Assembly (NCBI RefSeq): GCF_900605005.1
Contig: NZ_LR027558.1
Location: 1,421,244 to 1,485,243 of the forward strand
Source: Acidipropionibacterium timonense
GTDB taxonomy: Bacteria; Actinomycetota; Actinomycetes; Propionibacteriales; Propionibacteriaceae
Direction of reading: 5' to 3'
DNA: 64,000 nucleotides
Shown here piece by piece: positions 37,192 through 45,885 of this stretch (positions are counted from its first letter, which is position 1; each line of letters opens with the position of its first letter). The position numbers and the translations under genes were made by a program. The notes under the pieces were generated by a model. That model was not told the origin of the DNA. It did not search any database and saw nothing but the letters and a program-made list of their open reading frames with translations.

Positions 37192-37593
37192 TCAGCCGAC
37201 CAGCTGTCCGAGCACCTCGTCCTGGTCGCGCAGGGGGAGCCTGGTCCGAATCCCCGCGACCCCGGGCTCACGGGCATAGCGCGGGATGACGTGGACGTGC
37301 AGGTGCCCGACGCTCTGACCGGCGACCTCACCCGAGTTGACGAGGAGGTTGACGCCGTCGGCGTCCAGCCGGTCGACGAGGGTGCGCGCCACCGTCGTCA
37401 CCAAGGGCGCGACGGCGGCGAGCTGGCCGTCGTTCGCCAGCACGTCGGGCACGTGGACGCGCGGGACGACGAGGGTGTGCCCGTCCTGGGCGGGATTGAC
37501 GTCGAGGAAGGCGATCGCGACGTCGTCCGAGGCGACCTGGCGGCAGGGGATGTCCCCGGCGATGATCGAGCAGAAGAGGCAGTCCATGGCCAC
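37192..37593 (-). CDS. HIT-family hydrolase
   Basis: 133 residues (or 131 from the ATG at 37587). The histidine triad HLHVHVIPR is near 105-113, and CLFCSIIAGDIPC near the N-terminus is typical of Hint-type proteins with a partial zinc site. Such proteins split nucleoside phosphoramidates or related dinucleotides. Located between the ilvB promoter and hisF. Confidence 0.9.
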   Translation of the reverse strand: MAMDCLFCSIIAGDIPCRQVASDDVAIAFLDVNPAQDGHTLVVPRVHVPDVLANDGQLAAVAPLVTTVARTLVDRLDADGVNLLVNSGEVAGQSVGHLHVHVIPRYAREPGVAGIRTRLPLRDQDEVLGQLVG

Positions 37594-37636
37594 AGTCCTA
37601 CCATGGCCGACCCCACCGGACGGCGGTCCTGACCGT

Positions 37637-38398
37637 TCAGCGGACCTCGAACCCGGCCGACCTCAGCTCGTCCTTGACCTGTCCGATCGTCAACGTCCCG
37701 TAGTGGAAGACGGACGCCGCCAGGACGGCGTCGGCACCGGCCCGGGCGGCGTCGACGAAATGTCGGGCGGTTCCAGCCCCGCCGGAGGCCACGAGCGGCA
37801 CGTCGACGACGGCCCGCACCGCCTCGATCATCTCGAGGTCGAAGCCGTCGGTGGTGCCGTCGGCGTCCATGGAGTTGAGCAGCACCTCCCCGACGCCGCG
37901 GTCGACGGCCTCCTGGCACCACTCGAGGGCGTCCAACCCGGCAGGTCGCGACCCACCGTGGGTCGTCACGCCGAACCCGGAGGGCTGGCCGGCCTCGCGG
38001 CGGGCGTCGAGGGACAGGGTGAGCACCTGGCTGCCGAAGCGATCGGCGATCCGCGAGATGACCGAGGGATCGGCGATCGCCCCGGTGTTGATGCCCACCT
38101 TGTCGGCGCCGGCCCGCAGCAGGGCGTCGACGTCCTCGACATGGCGCACTCCCCCGCCGACGGTGAGCGGGATGAAGACCGTCTCGGCGCAACGCCGCAC
38201 CATCTCGCGGGTCGTGGCGCGACCCTGGGTGGAGGCGGAGATGTCAAGGAAGGTGAGTTCATCGGCGCCCTGCCGTCCGTACTCGGCGGCCAGTTCGACG
38301 GGGTCGCCGGCGTCACGCAGGTCGGTGAAGTTGACCCCCTTGACGACCCGGCCCTCGTTGACGTCCAGACAGGGGATGACGCGCAGCGCAACAGCCAT
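37637..38398 (-). CDS. hisF: Imidazole glycerol phosphate synthase, cyclase subunit
   Basis: TIM-barrel half of the HisF-HisH complex, making imidazole glycerol phosphate and AICAR. The 253-residue protein has the catalytic aspartates in [16 protein letters not shown] (about 12) and [10 protein letters not shown] (about 132), and phosphate-binding VGGGVRH and VASGGAG. It stands apart from other his genes: hisH, hisA and hisI are not in the window. Confidence 0.95.
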   Translation of the reverse strand: MAVALRVIPCLDVNEGRVVKGVNFTDLRDAGDPVELAAEYGRQGADELTFLDISASTQGRATTREMVRRCAETVFIPLTVGGGVRHVEDVDALLRAGADKVGINTGAIADPSVISRIADRFGSQVLTLSLDARREAGQPSGFGVTTHGGSRPAGLDALEWCQEAVDRGVGEVLLNSMDADGTTDGFDLEMIEAVRAVVDVPLVASGGAGTARHFVDAARAGADAVLAASVFHYGTLTIGQVKDELRSAGFEVR

Positions 38399-38458
38399 GG
38401 CGGCACCCTACCTGCCTTCCCCGGACACTCCCCCGGTCGTCCGCCCCGGCCCGGCCGG

Positions 38459-38650
38459 GTGACGCTGTGGCTGCGGGTCGACGACGCGCCGGCCCGCGCC
38501 GGCCGATTCGTCGACGCCGGCTGGACGGTCGCCGACGACCTCACCGCCTGGGGCGCCGAGCGGACGATCTCGGTGCGCTCGCCCGACGGACTCGTCCTCG
38601 GCTTCGTCAGTACGGCGTCGGAGGTCAGTCCTGGTCCCGATCCAGCGTGA
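38459..38650 (+). pseudogene. Half-length VOC (glyoxalase-like) fragment
   Basis: From a GTG at 38459 the frame gives 63 residues (TLWLRVDDAPARAGRFVDAG and WGAERTISVRSPDGLVLGFV). This matches the second beta-alpha-beta-beta-beta module of VOC proteins, which are normally about 120 residues with two modules. No first module is recognisable upstream, where hisF lies on the other strand. The 3' end overlaps the helY 3' end by 26 bp. Either a remnant or a single-module protein. Confidence 0.5.
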
Positions 38651-41396
38651 CGACCCCGCGCTGGAGGGCCCCGACGACCCTCCGACAGGTCTGGGCGAGG
38701 TCCTCGCCCACCCCGGCCCGGCTGAGTTGACCGGCCAGGTCGGCCACCTGACGTACCTGCCGTACGAAGTCACCGGCGCTCATCCCGTCGGACAGGACGA
38801 CGTCGAGCCCGGCCCCGCTGGCCCAGGCGTGGATGACCTCGGCGACGCCGATGTCGAGGTCGCGCGGGCGGTCGAGCCGGTGGTCGCGCTCGAGCAGGCC
38901 GATCCGGGCCCGCACGGCGCGCAGGTCGCTCTCGGCGCGCTCCGAGGCTCGGGTCGGCATCCGCACCGGTCGGCCCCGGTCGGAGGGTCGCGACTCGTGG
39001 ACGACGGTCGAGAGCACCGCGGCGAGGTCGGCGACGTCGAGCCCGTCGAGGACGCCCTCCCGGGCGGCCTCACAGACGACGAGGTCGAGTTCGCTGTACA
39101 CCCGCGAGAGGATGCGTCCCTGGTCGGTCACGGTGCGCCCGTCCGGGCCGAGGTAGCCCAGGGCCTCGAGGACCAGGCAGATCCGCTCGAACCTCGTGGC
39201 GATCGACGCCGACCGACGTCGAGCCTTCTCCAGGGCCTCGTCGCGGGTCCTCCTCAGCCTCATGGCGCGTTCGGCGAAGCGGGCATGGGTCTCACGGTCG
39301 GGGCAGGCGTGGCAGGGGTGGCTGCGGATCTCGGCGCGCAACCGGGCGATCCGGTCGGCGAGCTCGGCGTCGATCTCGCCCTGGTGACGACGGGAAGGAG
39401 CCGGAGCCTCGAGGTTGGCGACCGCCCGGTCGAGGGCCTGCCCCAGGGCCCGGCGTGATCCGGCGTCGCCGGGGTGGAAGTGGGCCGGCACCCGGACCCC
39501 GGCCATCCGGTGCAGGGGCGCGTCGAGGTCGTCGGGCCCGAGCTTGACGACGGCCCGCGTCGCGGTGAGGACGAGGGGGCTGGGGCGTCGCCCGTCGCGG
39601 CGTCGGCCGCGAGTGCCCGGGTCCACGACGACCGCCCAGCCCTCGTATCGGCCGGCCGGCACGTGGACGACGTCGCCCGGGTCGAGGGCCGACAGGGAGT
39701 CGACGATCTCCTCCTCGCCGATACCGCGTCTCGTCCTGGCCTGCTCGGCCTCGAGCCGGGAGACCTCCTCGCGCAGCCCGGCGTACTGCTCGAAGTCGCC
39801 GAGGTCACACCGGGCGGCCTCGAGGTAATCGGTGATGGCCTGCTCGTCCTCGCGGTTGCGCGCGGGCACGACACCGAGCCGCCGATCGGTCTGGAACTGG
39901 GCGAAGGACCGCTCGAGGAGCTCACCCGCCCGCTCCCGGCCGAGGGTGGCCACGAGGTTGACGGCCATGTTGTACGTGGGGACGAAGGCCGAGTTGAGCG
40001 GGTAGGTGCGGGTCGAGGCCAGGCCGGCGACGGCGCGCGGATCCATGCCCGGCTGCCAACACACGACGGCGTGTCCCAGGGTGTCGATGCCCCGACGTCC
40101 GGCCCGCCCGGTGAGCTGGGTGTACTCACCGGGGGTGATGTCGGCGTGGGTCTGCCCGTTGTACTTGACGAGCTTCTCGAGGACGACGGTGCGTGCCGGC
40201 ATGTTGATGCCCAGGGCCAGGGTCTCGGTGGCTACGACCACCTTGAGCAACCCCTGGCCGAAGGCCTCCTCGACGACGGCCTTCTGCACCGGCAACAGGC
40301 CCGCGTGGTGCGAGGCCAGCCCGGCCTCCAGATGGGCGACGAAGGTCTCCCAGTGCAGCGCCCGACGCTCCTCCTCGGTGAGCGACTCGCCATGACGGTC
40401 GGCGATCCGCCGCACCTGCACCGCCTCCTGCGGAGTGGTGAGCACCAGATCCGTGCCGGCCAGCTGGGACACGGCGGCGTCGCACCCCACCCGGGAGAAG
40501 ACGAAGATGATGGCCGGCAGGAGGTTGGCCCGCTGCAACGACCGGACGACCTGGACCCGGCTGGGGCTGTTGCGGGGCGCGTCGCGGTCGACACCGCGTC
40601 CCCGGTCCCCGCGTCGGGCGGAGGCACCGCCGAACCGTCCCGTCCCGTAGGTGACGGTGCGACGACCACGACCGCTGCGTCCACGAGGACGTCGGGAGTC
40701 GTCGCGCTGGTACCTGGCCTCCTCACGGGCCAGCCGCACGAGCTCGGGATTGACGTCACGGCCACCGCCGTCGAACAGATCGATGAGTCCTCGTCGGGCG
40801 ACGATGTGCTGGTCCAGCGGCACCGGACGGCGTTCGGAGACGACGACGCGCACGTCCCCACGCACCTCGTCGAGCCATTCGCCGAACTCCTCGGCGTTCG
40901 AGACGGTCGCCGACAGGCACACGAGGGTGACGTCCGGGGCCAGGCCGAGGATGACCTCCTCCCACACGGGGCCACGGAAGCGGTCGGCCAGGTAGTGCAC
41001 CTCGTCCATGACGACCCAGCCGAGCCCCGACAGGGTCGAGGACTGGGCGTAGATCATGTTGCGCAGCACCTCGGTCGTCATGACGACGAGCGGTGCCTGC
41101 GGATTGATCGAGACGTCGCCGGTAAGCAGGCCCACCTCGCCGGGGCCGTAGCGCTCGACGAGGTCGTGGAACTTCTGGTTCGACAGGGCCTTGATCGGCG
41201 TCGTGTAGAAGCACTTGCGGCCGGTCTCGAAGGCCAGGAAGGTGGCGTACTCCCCGACGACCGTCTTCCCCGCGCCGGTGGGTGCCGCGACGAGCACCCC
41301 GGCTCCCTCGTCGAGGGCGGCGCAGGCCTCCTGCTGGTAGTCGTCCAGGTCGAACGAGTAGGTGGCGGCGAACCTGCCGAAGGAGGTGGCGTCCAT
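38625..41396 (-). CDS. helY: HelY/Mtr4-like DEVH-box RNA helicase
   Basis: 923-residue superfamily 2 helicase of the Ski2/Mtr4 type. Motif I is APTGAGKT near 38-45, motif II DEVH near 134-137, motif III SATV, and motif VI QLTGRAGRRG. An Arg/Gly-rich insertion of about 55 residues near 240-295 separates the two RecA domains and is likely to bind RNA. The C-terminal third is the DSHCT-like helical domain with a CHACPDR cysteine cluster. Start chosen at MDATSFGRFAATYSF; TATCGT and GGAGG both lie just upstream. Likely role in RNA turnover, inferred. Confidence 0.9.
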   Translation of the reverse strand: MDATSFGRFAATYSFDLDDYQQEACAALDEGAGVLVAAPTGAGKTVVGEYATFLAFETGRKCFYTTPIKALSNQKFHDLVERYGPGEVGLLTGDVSINPQAPLVVMTTEVLRNMIYAQSSTLSGLGWVVMDEVHYLADRFRGPVWEEVILGLAPDVTLVCLSATVSNAEEFGEWLDEVRGDVRVVVSERRPVPLDQHIVARRGLIDLFDGGGRDVNPELVRLAREEARYQRDDSRRPRGRSGRGRRTVTYGTGRFGGASARRGDRGRGVDRDAPRNSPSRVQVVRSLQRANLLPAIIFVFSRVGCDAAVSQLAGTDLVLTTPQEAVQVRRIADRHGESLTEEERRALHWETFVAHLEAGLASHHAGLLPVQKAVVEEAFGQGLLKVVVATETLALGINMPARTVVLEKLVKYNGQTHADITPGEYTQLTGRAGRRGIDTLGHAVVCWQPGMDPRAVAGLASTRTYPLNSAFVPTYNMAVNLVATLGRERAGELLERSFAQFQTDRRLGVVPARNREDEQAITDYLEAARCDLGDFEQYAGLREEVSRLEAEQARTRRGIGEEEIVDSLSALDPGDVVHVPAGRYEGWAVVVDPGTRGRRRDGRRPSPLVLTATRAVVKLGPDDLDAPLHRMAGVRVPAHFHPGDAGSRRALGQALDRAVANLEAPAPSRRHQGEIDAELADRIARLRAEIRSHPCHACPDRETHARFAERAMRLRRTRDEALEKARRRSASIATRFERICLVLEALGYLGPDGRTVTDQGRILSRVYSELDLVVCEAAREGVLDGLDVADLAAVLSTVVHESRPSDRGRPVRMPTRASERAESDLRAVRARIGLLERDHRLDRPRDLDIGVAEVIHAWASGAGLDVVLSDGMSAGDFVRQVRQVADLAGQLSRAGVGEDLAQTCRRVVGALQRGVVTLDRDQD

Positions 41397-41449
41397 GTCC
41401 TCCACGATATCCGTGCCCGCCGCGGACGGCCGCCAGGACGCCGTCGACC

Positions 41450-42307
41450 TCAGTCGACCTTGATGTTGAACTCGTCGCGGTCGATGCCGAACTCGTCGAC
41501 CGGGTGCCGCTTCTCGTTGGCGCGGCAGATGAACTCGGCGATGACGTACATGAGCGCCATGGGGACGGCCAGGGCACACATCGAGATGGGGTCACCCGAG
41601 GGGTTCGCGAAGGCGCCGATGACGAAGAAGCCGAAGATCGCCCACTTGCGTGCCGCGGCGAGCTGCGACGACGACACGACGTGGACGAGATTGAGCAGGA
41701 CGAGGAAGACCGGTAGGAGGAAGCACACCCCGAAGAGGAGGATGATGCGCAGCTCGAGCGCCAGGAAGGCGTTCATGTCGAGCAGGTTGGTGATGCCCAT
41801 CCCGTGAGGGGTGAAGTTGAGCATCATGGAGATGCCCTTGGGCAACACCCAGTAGCCGAGACCGGCGCCGAGCAGGAACAGCGGGACGGACGCGCCGACG
41901 AAGCGGATCGCCCACTTCTTCTCCTTGTCAAGAAGACCGGGGACGATGAAGGCCCAGATCTCGTAGAGCCAGATGGGGCAGGCGGCGATGAGCCCGGCCA
42001 CCATGGCGATCCGCAGGTTGAGCAGGAACGGGGCGACGACACCGGTGTTGACGACCTGCAGCTGGGCTGTGGGGTTCTTGGCCTTGATGGCCTCACTGGC
42101 CAGTTGGTACGGCCACATGACGAGCTGCACCAGCGGCCGGTAGAAGACGAACGCCACCGAGGAGGTGACGACGATCGCCAAGATCGAGACGACGAGGCGA
42201 TACCTGAGCTCGCGGAAGTGGTCGACGAGCGACATGGTGCCGCCCTCCCCCGCCTGGGGAGGACGGAACCGTGCGAATCGCCGATGGTCCTCGGCCTGGA
42301 CGCTCAT
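41450..42307 (-). CDS. tatC: Sec-independent protein translocase TatC
   Basis: Receptor subunit of the twin-arginine export system. The 285-residue protein has six transmembrane helices and the family motifs SLVDHFRELRYRL near 25-37 and FIVPGLLDKEKKW, plus GAFANPSGDPIS before helix five. It follows tatA by 20 bp. helY follows 53 bp downstream. Confidence 0.95.
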   Translation of the reverse strand: MSVQAEDHRRFARFRPPQAGEGGTMSLVDHFRELRYRLVVSILAIVVTSSVAFVFYRPLVQLVMWPYQLASEAIKAKNPTAQLQVVNTGVVAPFLLNLRIAMVAGLIAACPIWLYEIWAFIVPGLLDKEKKWAIRFVGASVPLFLLGAGLGYWVLPKGISMMLNFTPHGMGITNLLDMNAFLALELRIILLFGVCFLLPVFLVLLNLVHVVSSSQLAAARKWAIFGFFVIGAFANPSGDPISMCALAVPMALMYVIAEFICRANEKRHPVDEFGIDRDEFNIKVD

Positions 42308-42327
42308 GGGGTCGCCTCGTCCTCGAC

Positions 42328-42549
42328 TCAGTTGGCCGAGGAGGTGCCCTCGTCGGTGGGGCCGTCCTCGGTCTTCTTCTCGGCGTCCTTGCTGTTGAGG
42401 CCGGCCGTCTCCTCCTTGAACTCACGGATGGCGCGACCGGCACCCTTGCCGACGCCGGCGAGCCGGGAACCGCCGAAGAGCAGGACGGCGACGATGAGGA
42501 GGATGAGGATGCCCATCTCGGTGGGGATGAGCAGGAGCTGGGCGGTCAT
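42328..42549 (-). CDS. tatA: Sec-independent protein translocase TatA
   Basis: Pore-forming Tat subunit. 73 residues: one N-terminal transmembrane helix (GILILLIVAVLLFGGSRLAG) with the hinge FG, an amphipathic helix (GKGAGRAIREFKEE) and an acidic tail. The ATG giving MTAQLL is preferred since AAAGGACC lies before it; the ORF seven codons longer would start inside that site. Confidence 0.93.
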   Translation of the reverse strand: MTAQLLLIPTEMGILILLIVAVLLFGGSRLAGVGKGAGRAIREFKEETAGLNSKDAEKKTEDGPTDEGTSSAN

Positions 42550-42620
42550 GGGCCTTGGTCCTTTCACGGGATCCCGATCGATCGACCGGCGGTCGCGATC
42601 GGTGTGGATCGGCGTTCAGG

Positions 42621-42824
42621 CTACCACGGCACACCAGAGGCTCCCGGGGTGTCGAGGCCGTCCAGGTCGAGCTCGTCGAGGAGCCGTCCGAGCTCGTCAA
42701 GCCTGCCTGTGAGGCTGCTCAGAGCATCCAGGAGAGCTCTGGTGCGCCGCCAGAGGTACCACGCCCCCAGGACGGTGAGGGCCAGGGCGCCGAGCAGCGC
42801 CGCGAGCAGCATCCAGAGCCACAT
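42621..42824 (-). CDS. Small single-pass membrane protein
   Basis: 67 residues: a transmembrane helix (MLLAALLGALALTVLGAWYLW) followed by an RRTR stop-transfer and a short leucine-zipper-like helix (LLDALSSLTGRLDELGRLLDEL) ending in an acidic tail. The ATG is 1 bp after the pafC stop, so it is translationally coupled. No family recognised. Position between pafC and tatA suggests nothing firm. Confidence 0.6.
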   Translation of the reverse strand: MWLWMLLAALLGALALTVLGAWYLWRRTRALLDALSSLTGRLDELGRLLDELDLDGLDTPGASGVPW

Positions 42825-42825
42825 C

Positions 42826-43797
42826 TCAGGTCCCGCTCGCGCCCTGGTCGACAGGATCGACCCCGTGGACCTGACACGCCCCACGGACGAGCCTCGCGGC
42901 GTCGGCGGCCGCCTCCGGAGGGTCGACGGCGAGGACGTCGGGGCCGAGGGCGACGAGGAGGTCGGCGAGCCACCGTCGACTCGCAACCGCGAAGGTCATC
43001 CGCCATCCCCGGGGCACCCGTTCCACCGTCCGGGTCGGGTGGTACTCACCCACCCAGCCCGACCGTGGGGTGAGCAGCAGGGTCACCTCGTCGTCGGCGG
43101 GCACGTCACCGAACCACTCGAGGTGCTCGGGCGGCCGCCCGTGGCTGGCGGCGGGGCCGATCTGCCGGGCGTCGACGATCCGGTCCAGACGCCAGGTGCG
43201 CCAGTCCCTGCGCGCCGTCGACCAGCCGACGAGGTACTGCCGGCCGTCGCGGACCTCCACCCGCGCCGGATCGACGACCTGCTGGGTCGCCTCGGCGGCG
43301 TCCTGCCTACGGTGGTGTATCTCAAGTCGGCGTCGCTCCCGGCAGGAGCGGACGAACCACTCGGTCCGTGGATCGCTCGTCACCGAGGCGCTGGCCTCGA
43401 TGACCCCCTCGCCGACCGGGGCCAGCCCGCGCAGTTTCTCCTGGGCCGAAGCCACGGCGACGGCGGTTGTCGGATCGGCGAGGTCGGCGACGACCTGGAG
43501 GGCCGCCAGCAACGACCAGGCCTCGTCCGGGGTGAGCTTCATGGGTCTGGGCAGGGCGTCGGCATTGGTGAGGGTGATCGTGCCCTCCGCATCGACGGCG
43601 TCCATGTCGATGTCGATGAGGTCGTCGGGCAGGCCGCCGGGCAGCCCACACATCCACAGGATCCTCAGGTCGGCGACGATCCGGGACGGCGGGACGTCGA
43701 AGACCCTCGCGGCCTCGGTCACGGCCACCCCGGGATGCGACCTCAGGTACGGGACGAGGGCGAGCAGTCGGCTGACATCGGAATGACCCCGCGTCAT
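42826..43797 (-). CDS. pafC: WYL-domain regulator PafC
   Basis: 323 residues: an N-terminal winged helix (DVSRLLALVPYLRSHPGVAVTEAARVF), a WYL domain with the GRQYLVGWSTARRDWRTWRLDRI segment, and a WCX-like C-terminus. With PafB it forms the heterodimer that drives the LexA-independent DNA-damage response in mycobacteria. It overlaps pafB by 4 bp. Confidence 0.9.
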   Translation of the reverse strand: MTRGHSDVSRLLALVPYLRSHPGVAVTEAARVFDVPPSRIVADLRILWMCGLPGGLPDDLIDIDMDAVDAEGTITLTNADALPRPMKLTPDEAWSLLAALQVVADLADPTTAVAVASAQEKLRGLAPVGEGVIEASASVTSDPRTEWFVRSCRERRRLEIHHRRQDAAEATQQVVDPARVEVRDGRQYLVGWSTARRDWRTWRLDRIVDARQIGPAASHGRPPEHLEWFGDVPADDEVTLLLTPRSGWVGEYHPTRTVERVPRGWRMTFAVASRRWLADLLVALGPDVLAVDPPEAAADAARLVRGACQVHGVDPVDQGASGT

Positions 43798-44861
43798 GAC
43801 GCCGCCCTCCGCACCCAGTCGAGCTGGCTCACCCGGCGGATCCGTGCGACGATCTCCTCGCGGACGTCATCCGGGCCGAGCACGAGGGCGTCTCCCCCGG
43901 CGCGCAGGACGGCCGTGGCCAGCTCCTCGACGCCCGCGCAGGTCGCCCTGACGACCACCCGGGACGGGCGACCCGCATCGCCCGACCGGGAGGGGTCCGG
44001 GGCTGGTCCGTCCACCGGCGCCATCGCCCCTGGGCCGCCCCGGAGCAGGTCGTCCCCTCGGTGGGGTGCCGAGCCAGGGTCGACGGGTTCGAGCGTGACG
44101 CCCGGCATCCTCGTGCCCTCGCGCACCGCCAGGGTGGCCTCGACGGGCGGGCTGGGCGGCGGCTCGAGGCGTCGCAGATGATCGGCCACGAGGGCCGGGT
44201 CGGGACGGCTGACCGTGCCGGGCTCGCCCGTCGTCCGCACCGACGAGGTGATGCGTGAGAGCCGGAAGACCCGAGGCTCGTCGGCATCACGGTCGCGCCC
44301 GAGCAGGTACCAGTGTCCACGCCGCAGGACCAGCCGCCACGGGTCGACGTGCCGCACCCGCTCCTCACGGTACGTGAACTCGACGGGCGCTCCTGCCAGG
44401 CTGGCCCCCCAGAGCTCCTCGAAGCCGGCCTCGTCGGCCCCGGAGGACACCTGGGTCGGCAGGCCGGCCTCGGTGTCGGGGTCGACCCCTGCCGCCCTGA
44501 GTTTGGCCAGGGCAGCGGTCGAGGACTCGTCGAGGACGCTCTCACGCCACACCCGGGCGGCCATCCCCAGGGCGTCGGCCTCGGGCTGGGTGAACTGCAC
44601 GGCGGGCAGCTCGAACTCATGGCGTGGAATCCGGTACCCCACCTCGGCACCGGCGAGGGTGTCCAGGGGCACGGTCCGGATGTCGATGCCGAGCCGACGC
44701 AGCTCTTCCTTGTCCCGCTCGAAGGACCTCTTGAAGGCGTCGTCGGAGCCCTGCCGGTAGTCCTCGATGGTCTGGCGAAGGGTGGACCTCGTGAGCGGAC
44801 GGTCGGTGACGAGCAGGGCGATGACGAGGTTGACGAGACGCTCCGAACGCTTCGCTGACAT
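43794..44861 (-). CDS. pafB: WYL-domain regulator PafB
   Basis: 355 residues beginning MSAKRSERLVNLVIALL, with an HTH, a WYL domain (VDPWRLVLRRGHWYLLGRDRDADEPRVFRLSRI) and a C-terminal WCX domain, interrupted near 275-305 by a Gly/Pro/Asp-rich insertion. GAGAGG lies 5-6 nt before the ATG. In mycobacteria the pafBC operon starts with the Pup ligase pafA; it is not present here. TAGGAT near 44945-44940 may be the -10. Confidence 0.9.
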   Translation of the reverse strand: MSAKRSERLVNLVIALLVTDRPLTRSTLRQTIEDYRQGSDDAFKRSFERDKEELRRLGIDIRTVPLDTLAGAEVGYRIPRHEFELPAVQFTQPEADALGMAARVWRESVLDESSTAALAKLRAAGVDPDTEAGLPTQVSSGADEAGFEELWGASLAGAPVEFTYREERVRHVDPWRLVLRRGHWYLLGRDRDADEPRVFRLSRITSSVRTTGEPGTVSRPDPALVADHLRRLEPPPSPPVEATLAVREGTRMPGVTLEPVDPGSAPHRGDDLLRGGPGAMAPVDGPAPDPSRSGDAGRPSRVVVRATCAGVEELATAVLRAGGDALVLGPDDVREEIVARIRRVSQLDWVRRAAS

Positions 44862-44931
44862 GGTCACCTCTCCGTTCCAGCGCGGCGCGCAGGATACCTC
44901 GGCACTCCCACCGGCGCAACACCGAGCATGG

Positions 44932-44952
44932 ACACTCTTGATCCTAGAGTGT
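44932..44952. promoter_or_regulatory. Inverted repeat in the pafB / ABC transporter intergenic region
   Basis: ACACTCT-7 nt-AGAGTGT, perfect 7-bp arms, lies between two divergent genes and covers the likely pafB -10 (TAGGAT on the minus strand). A short TGACGTCA palindrome follows near 44957. Together they look like operator sites for one or both genes. Confidence 0.5.
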
Positions 44953-45012
44953 GCCGTGACGTCACAACAGTTGCCTGCTCGATCCACCCCTCGTCCGATC
45001 CAGGAGTACGCC

Positions 45013-45879
45013 ATGGCGCCGACCGCCGCTGCCGCCGATCATCTCGTCAAGACCTATGGAACAGGTGATGCCGTCGTTAAGGCCCTCGACGACGTCACCG
45101 TACGCGTCGAGGCGAGCGCGCTCACCGCCGTCATGGGCCCCTCGGGCTCGGGCAAGTCGACGCTCATGCACTGCATGGCCGGGCTCGACCGCCCGACCTC
45201 GGGACGGGCCCTCATCGGCGAGACCGACGTCGCCATGCTCACCGACAAGAAGTTGACCCTGCTGCGACGCGAACGGGTCGGGTTCATCTTCCAGCAGTTC
45301 AACCTCGTGCCGACCCTCACCGCCAGGGAGAACATCCTCCTGCCCCTGGCCATCGCCGGGCGCAAGCCCGATCCCCAGTGGTGGGACGCCGTCATCGAGA
45401 CGGTGGGTCTGGCCGACCGGCTCAGCCACAAGCCCTCCGAGCTGTCCGGGGGCCAGCAGCAGCGGGTGGCCTGCGCCCGGGCGCTGGTGGGACGCCCCGA
45501 GATCATCTTCGCCGACGAACCGACCGGGAACCTCGACTCGACGAGCGCCGCCGAGGTGCTCGGCTTCCTGCGCCGATCCGTCGACGAGTTCGGCCAGACG
45601 ATCGTCATGGTCACCCACGATCCCGTGTCGGCGTCGTACGCCGACCGGGCTCTCTTCCTGGCCGACGGGCGGATCGTCGAGGACATCGTCGACCCCACCC
45701 ATGACCGGGTCCTCGAGACGATGGCCCGGCTCGACCCGCGCCGAGCCGGGCACGCCAGCGCCACCGAGAGGAAGAACGGTCCGGAGCGCGAGGCGCCCGC
45801 CGCGCCGCGTCACGCCGATGACTCCCCTCGTCCCGGTTCCGCGGCCGCATCGGTCGCCCGCCGCGCCGAGAAGGCCTGA
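45013..45879 (+). CDS. ABC transporter ATP-binding protein (MacB/LolD type)
   Basis: 288 residues. Walker A GPSGSGKST near 41-49, Q-loop FQQFNLVP, signature LSGGQQQRV near 143-151, Walker [14 protein letters not shown]-loop THD. The C-terminal 50 residues form a polar Ala/Arg/Pro-rich tail. AGGAG lies 6-7 nt before the ATG. It pairs with the permease that starts 6 bp downstream; this class often drives mechanotransmission or export of lipids, peptides or antibiotics rather than uptake. Confidence 0.92.
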   Translation: MAPTAAAADHLVKTYGTGDAVVKALDDVTVRVEASALTAVMGPSGSGKSTLMHCMAGLDRPTSGRALIGETDVAMLTDKKLTLLRRERVGFIFQQFNLVPTLTARENILLPLAIAGRKPDPQWWDAVIETVGLADRLSHKPSELSGGQQQRVACARALVGRPEIIFADEPTGNLDSTSAAEVLGFLRRSVDEFGQTIVMVTHDPVSASYADRALFLADGRIVEDIVDPTHDRVLETMARLDPRRAGHASATERKNGPEREAPAAPRHADDSPRPGSAAASVARRAEKA

Positions 45880-45885
45880 GCGACC

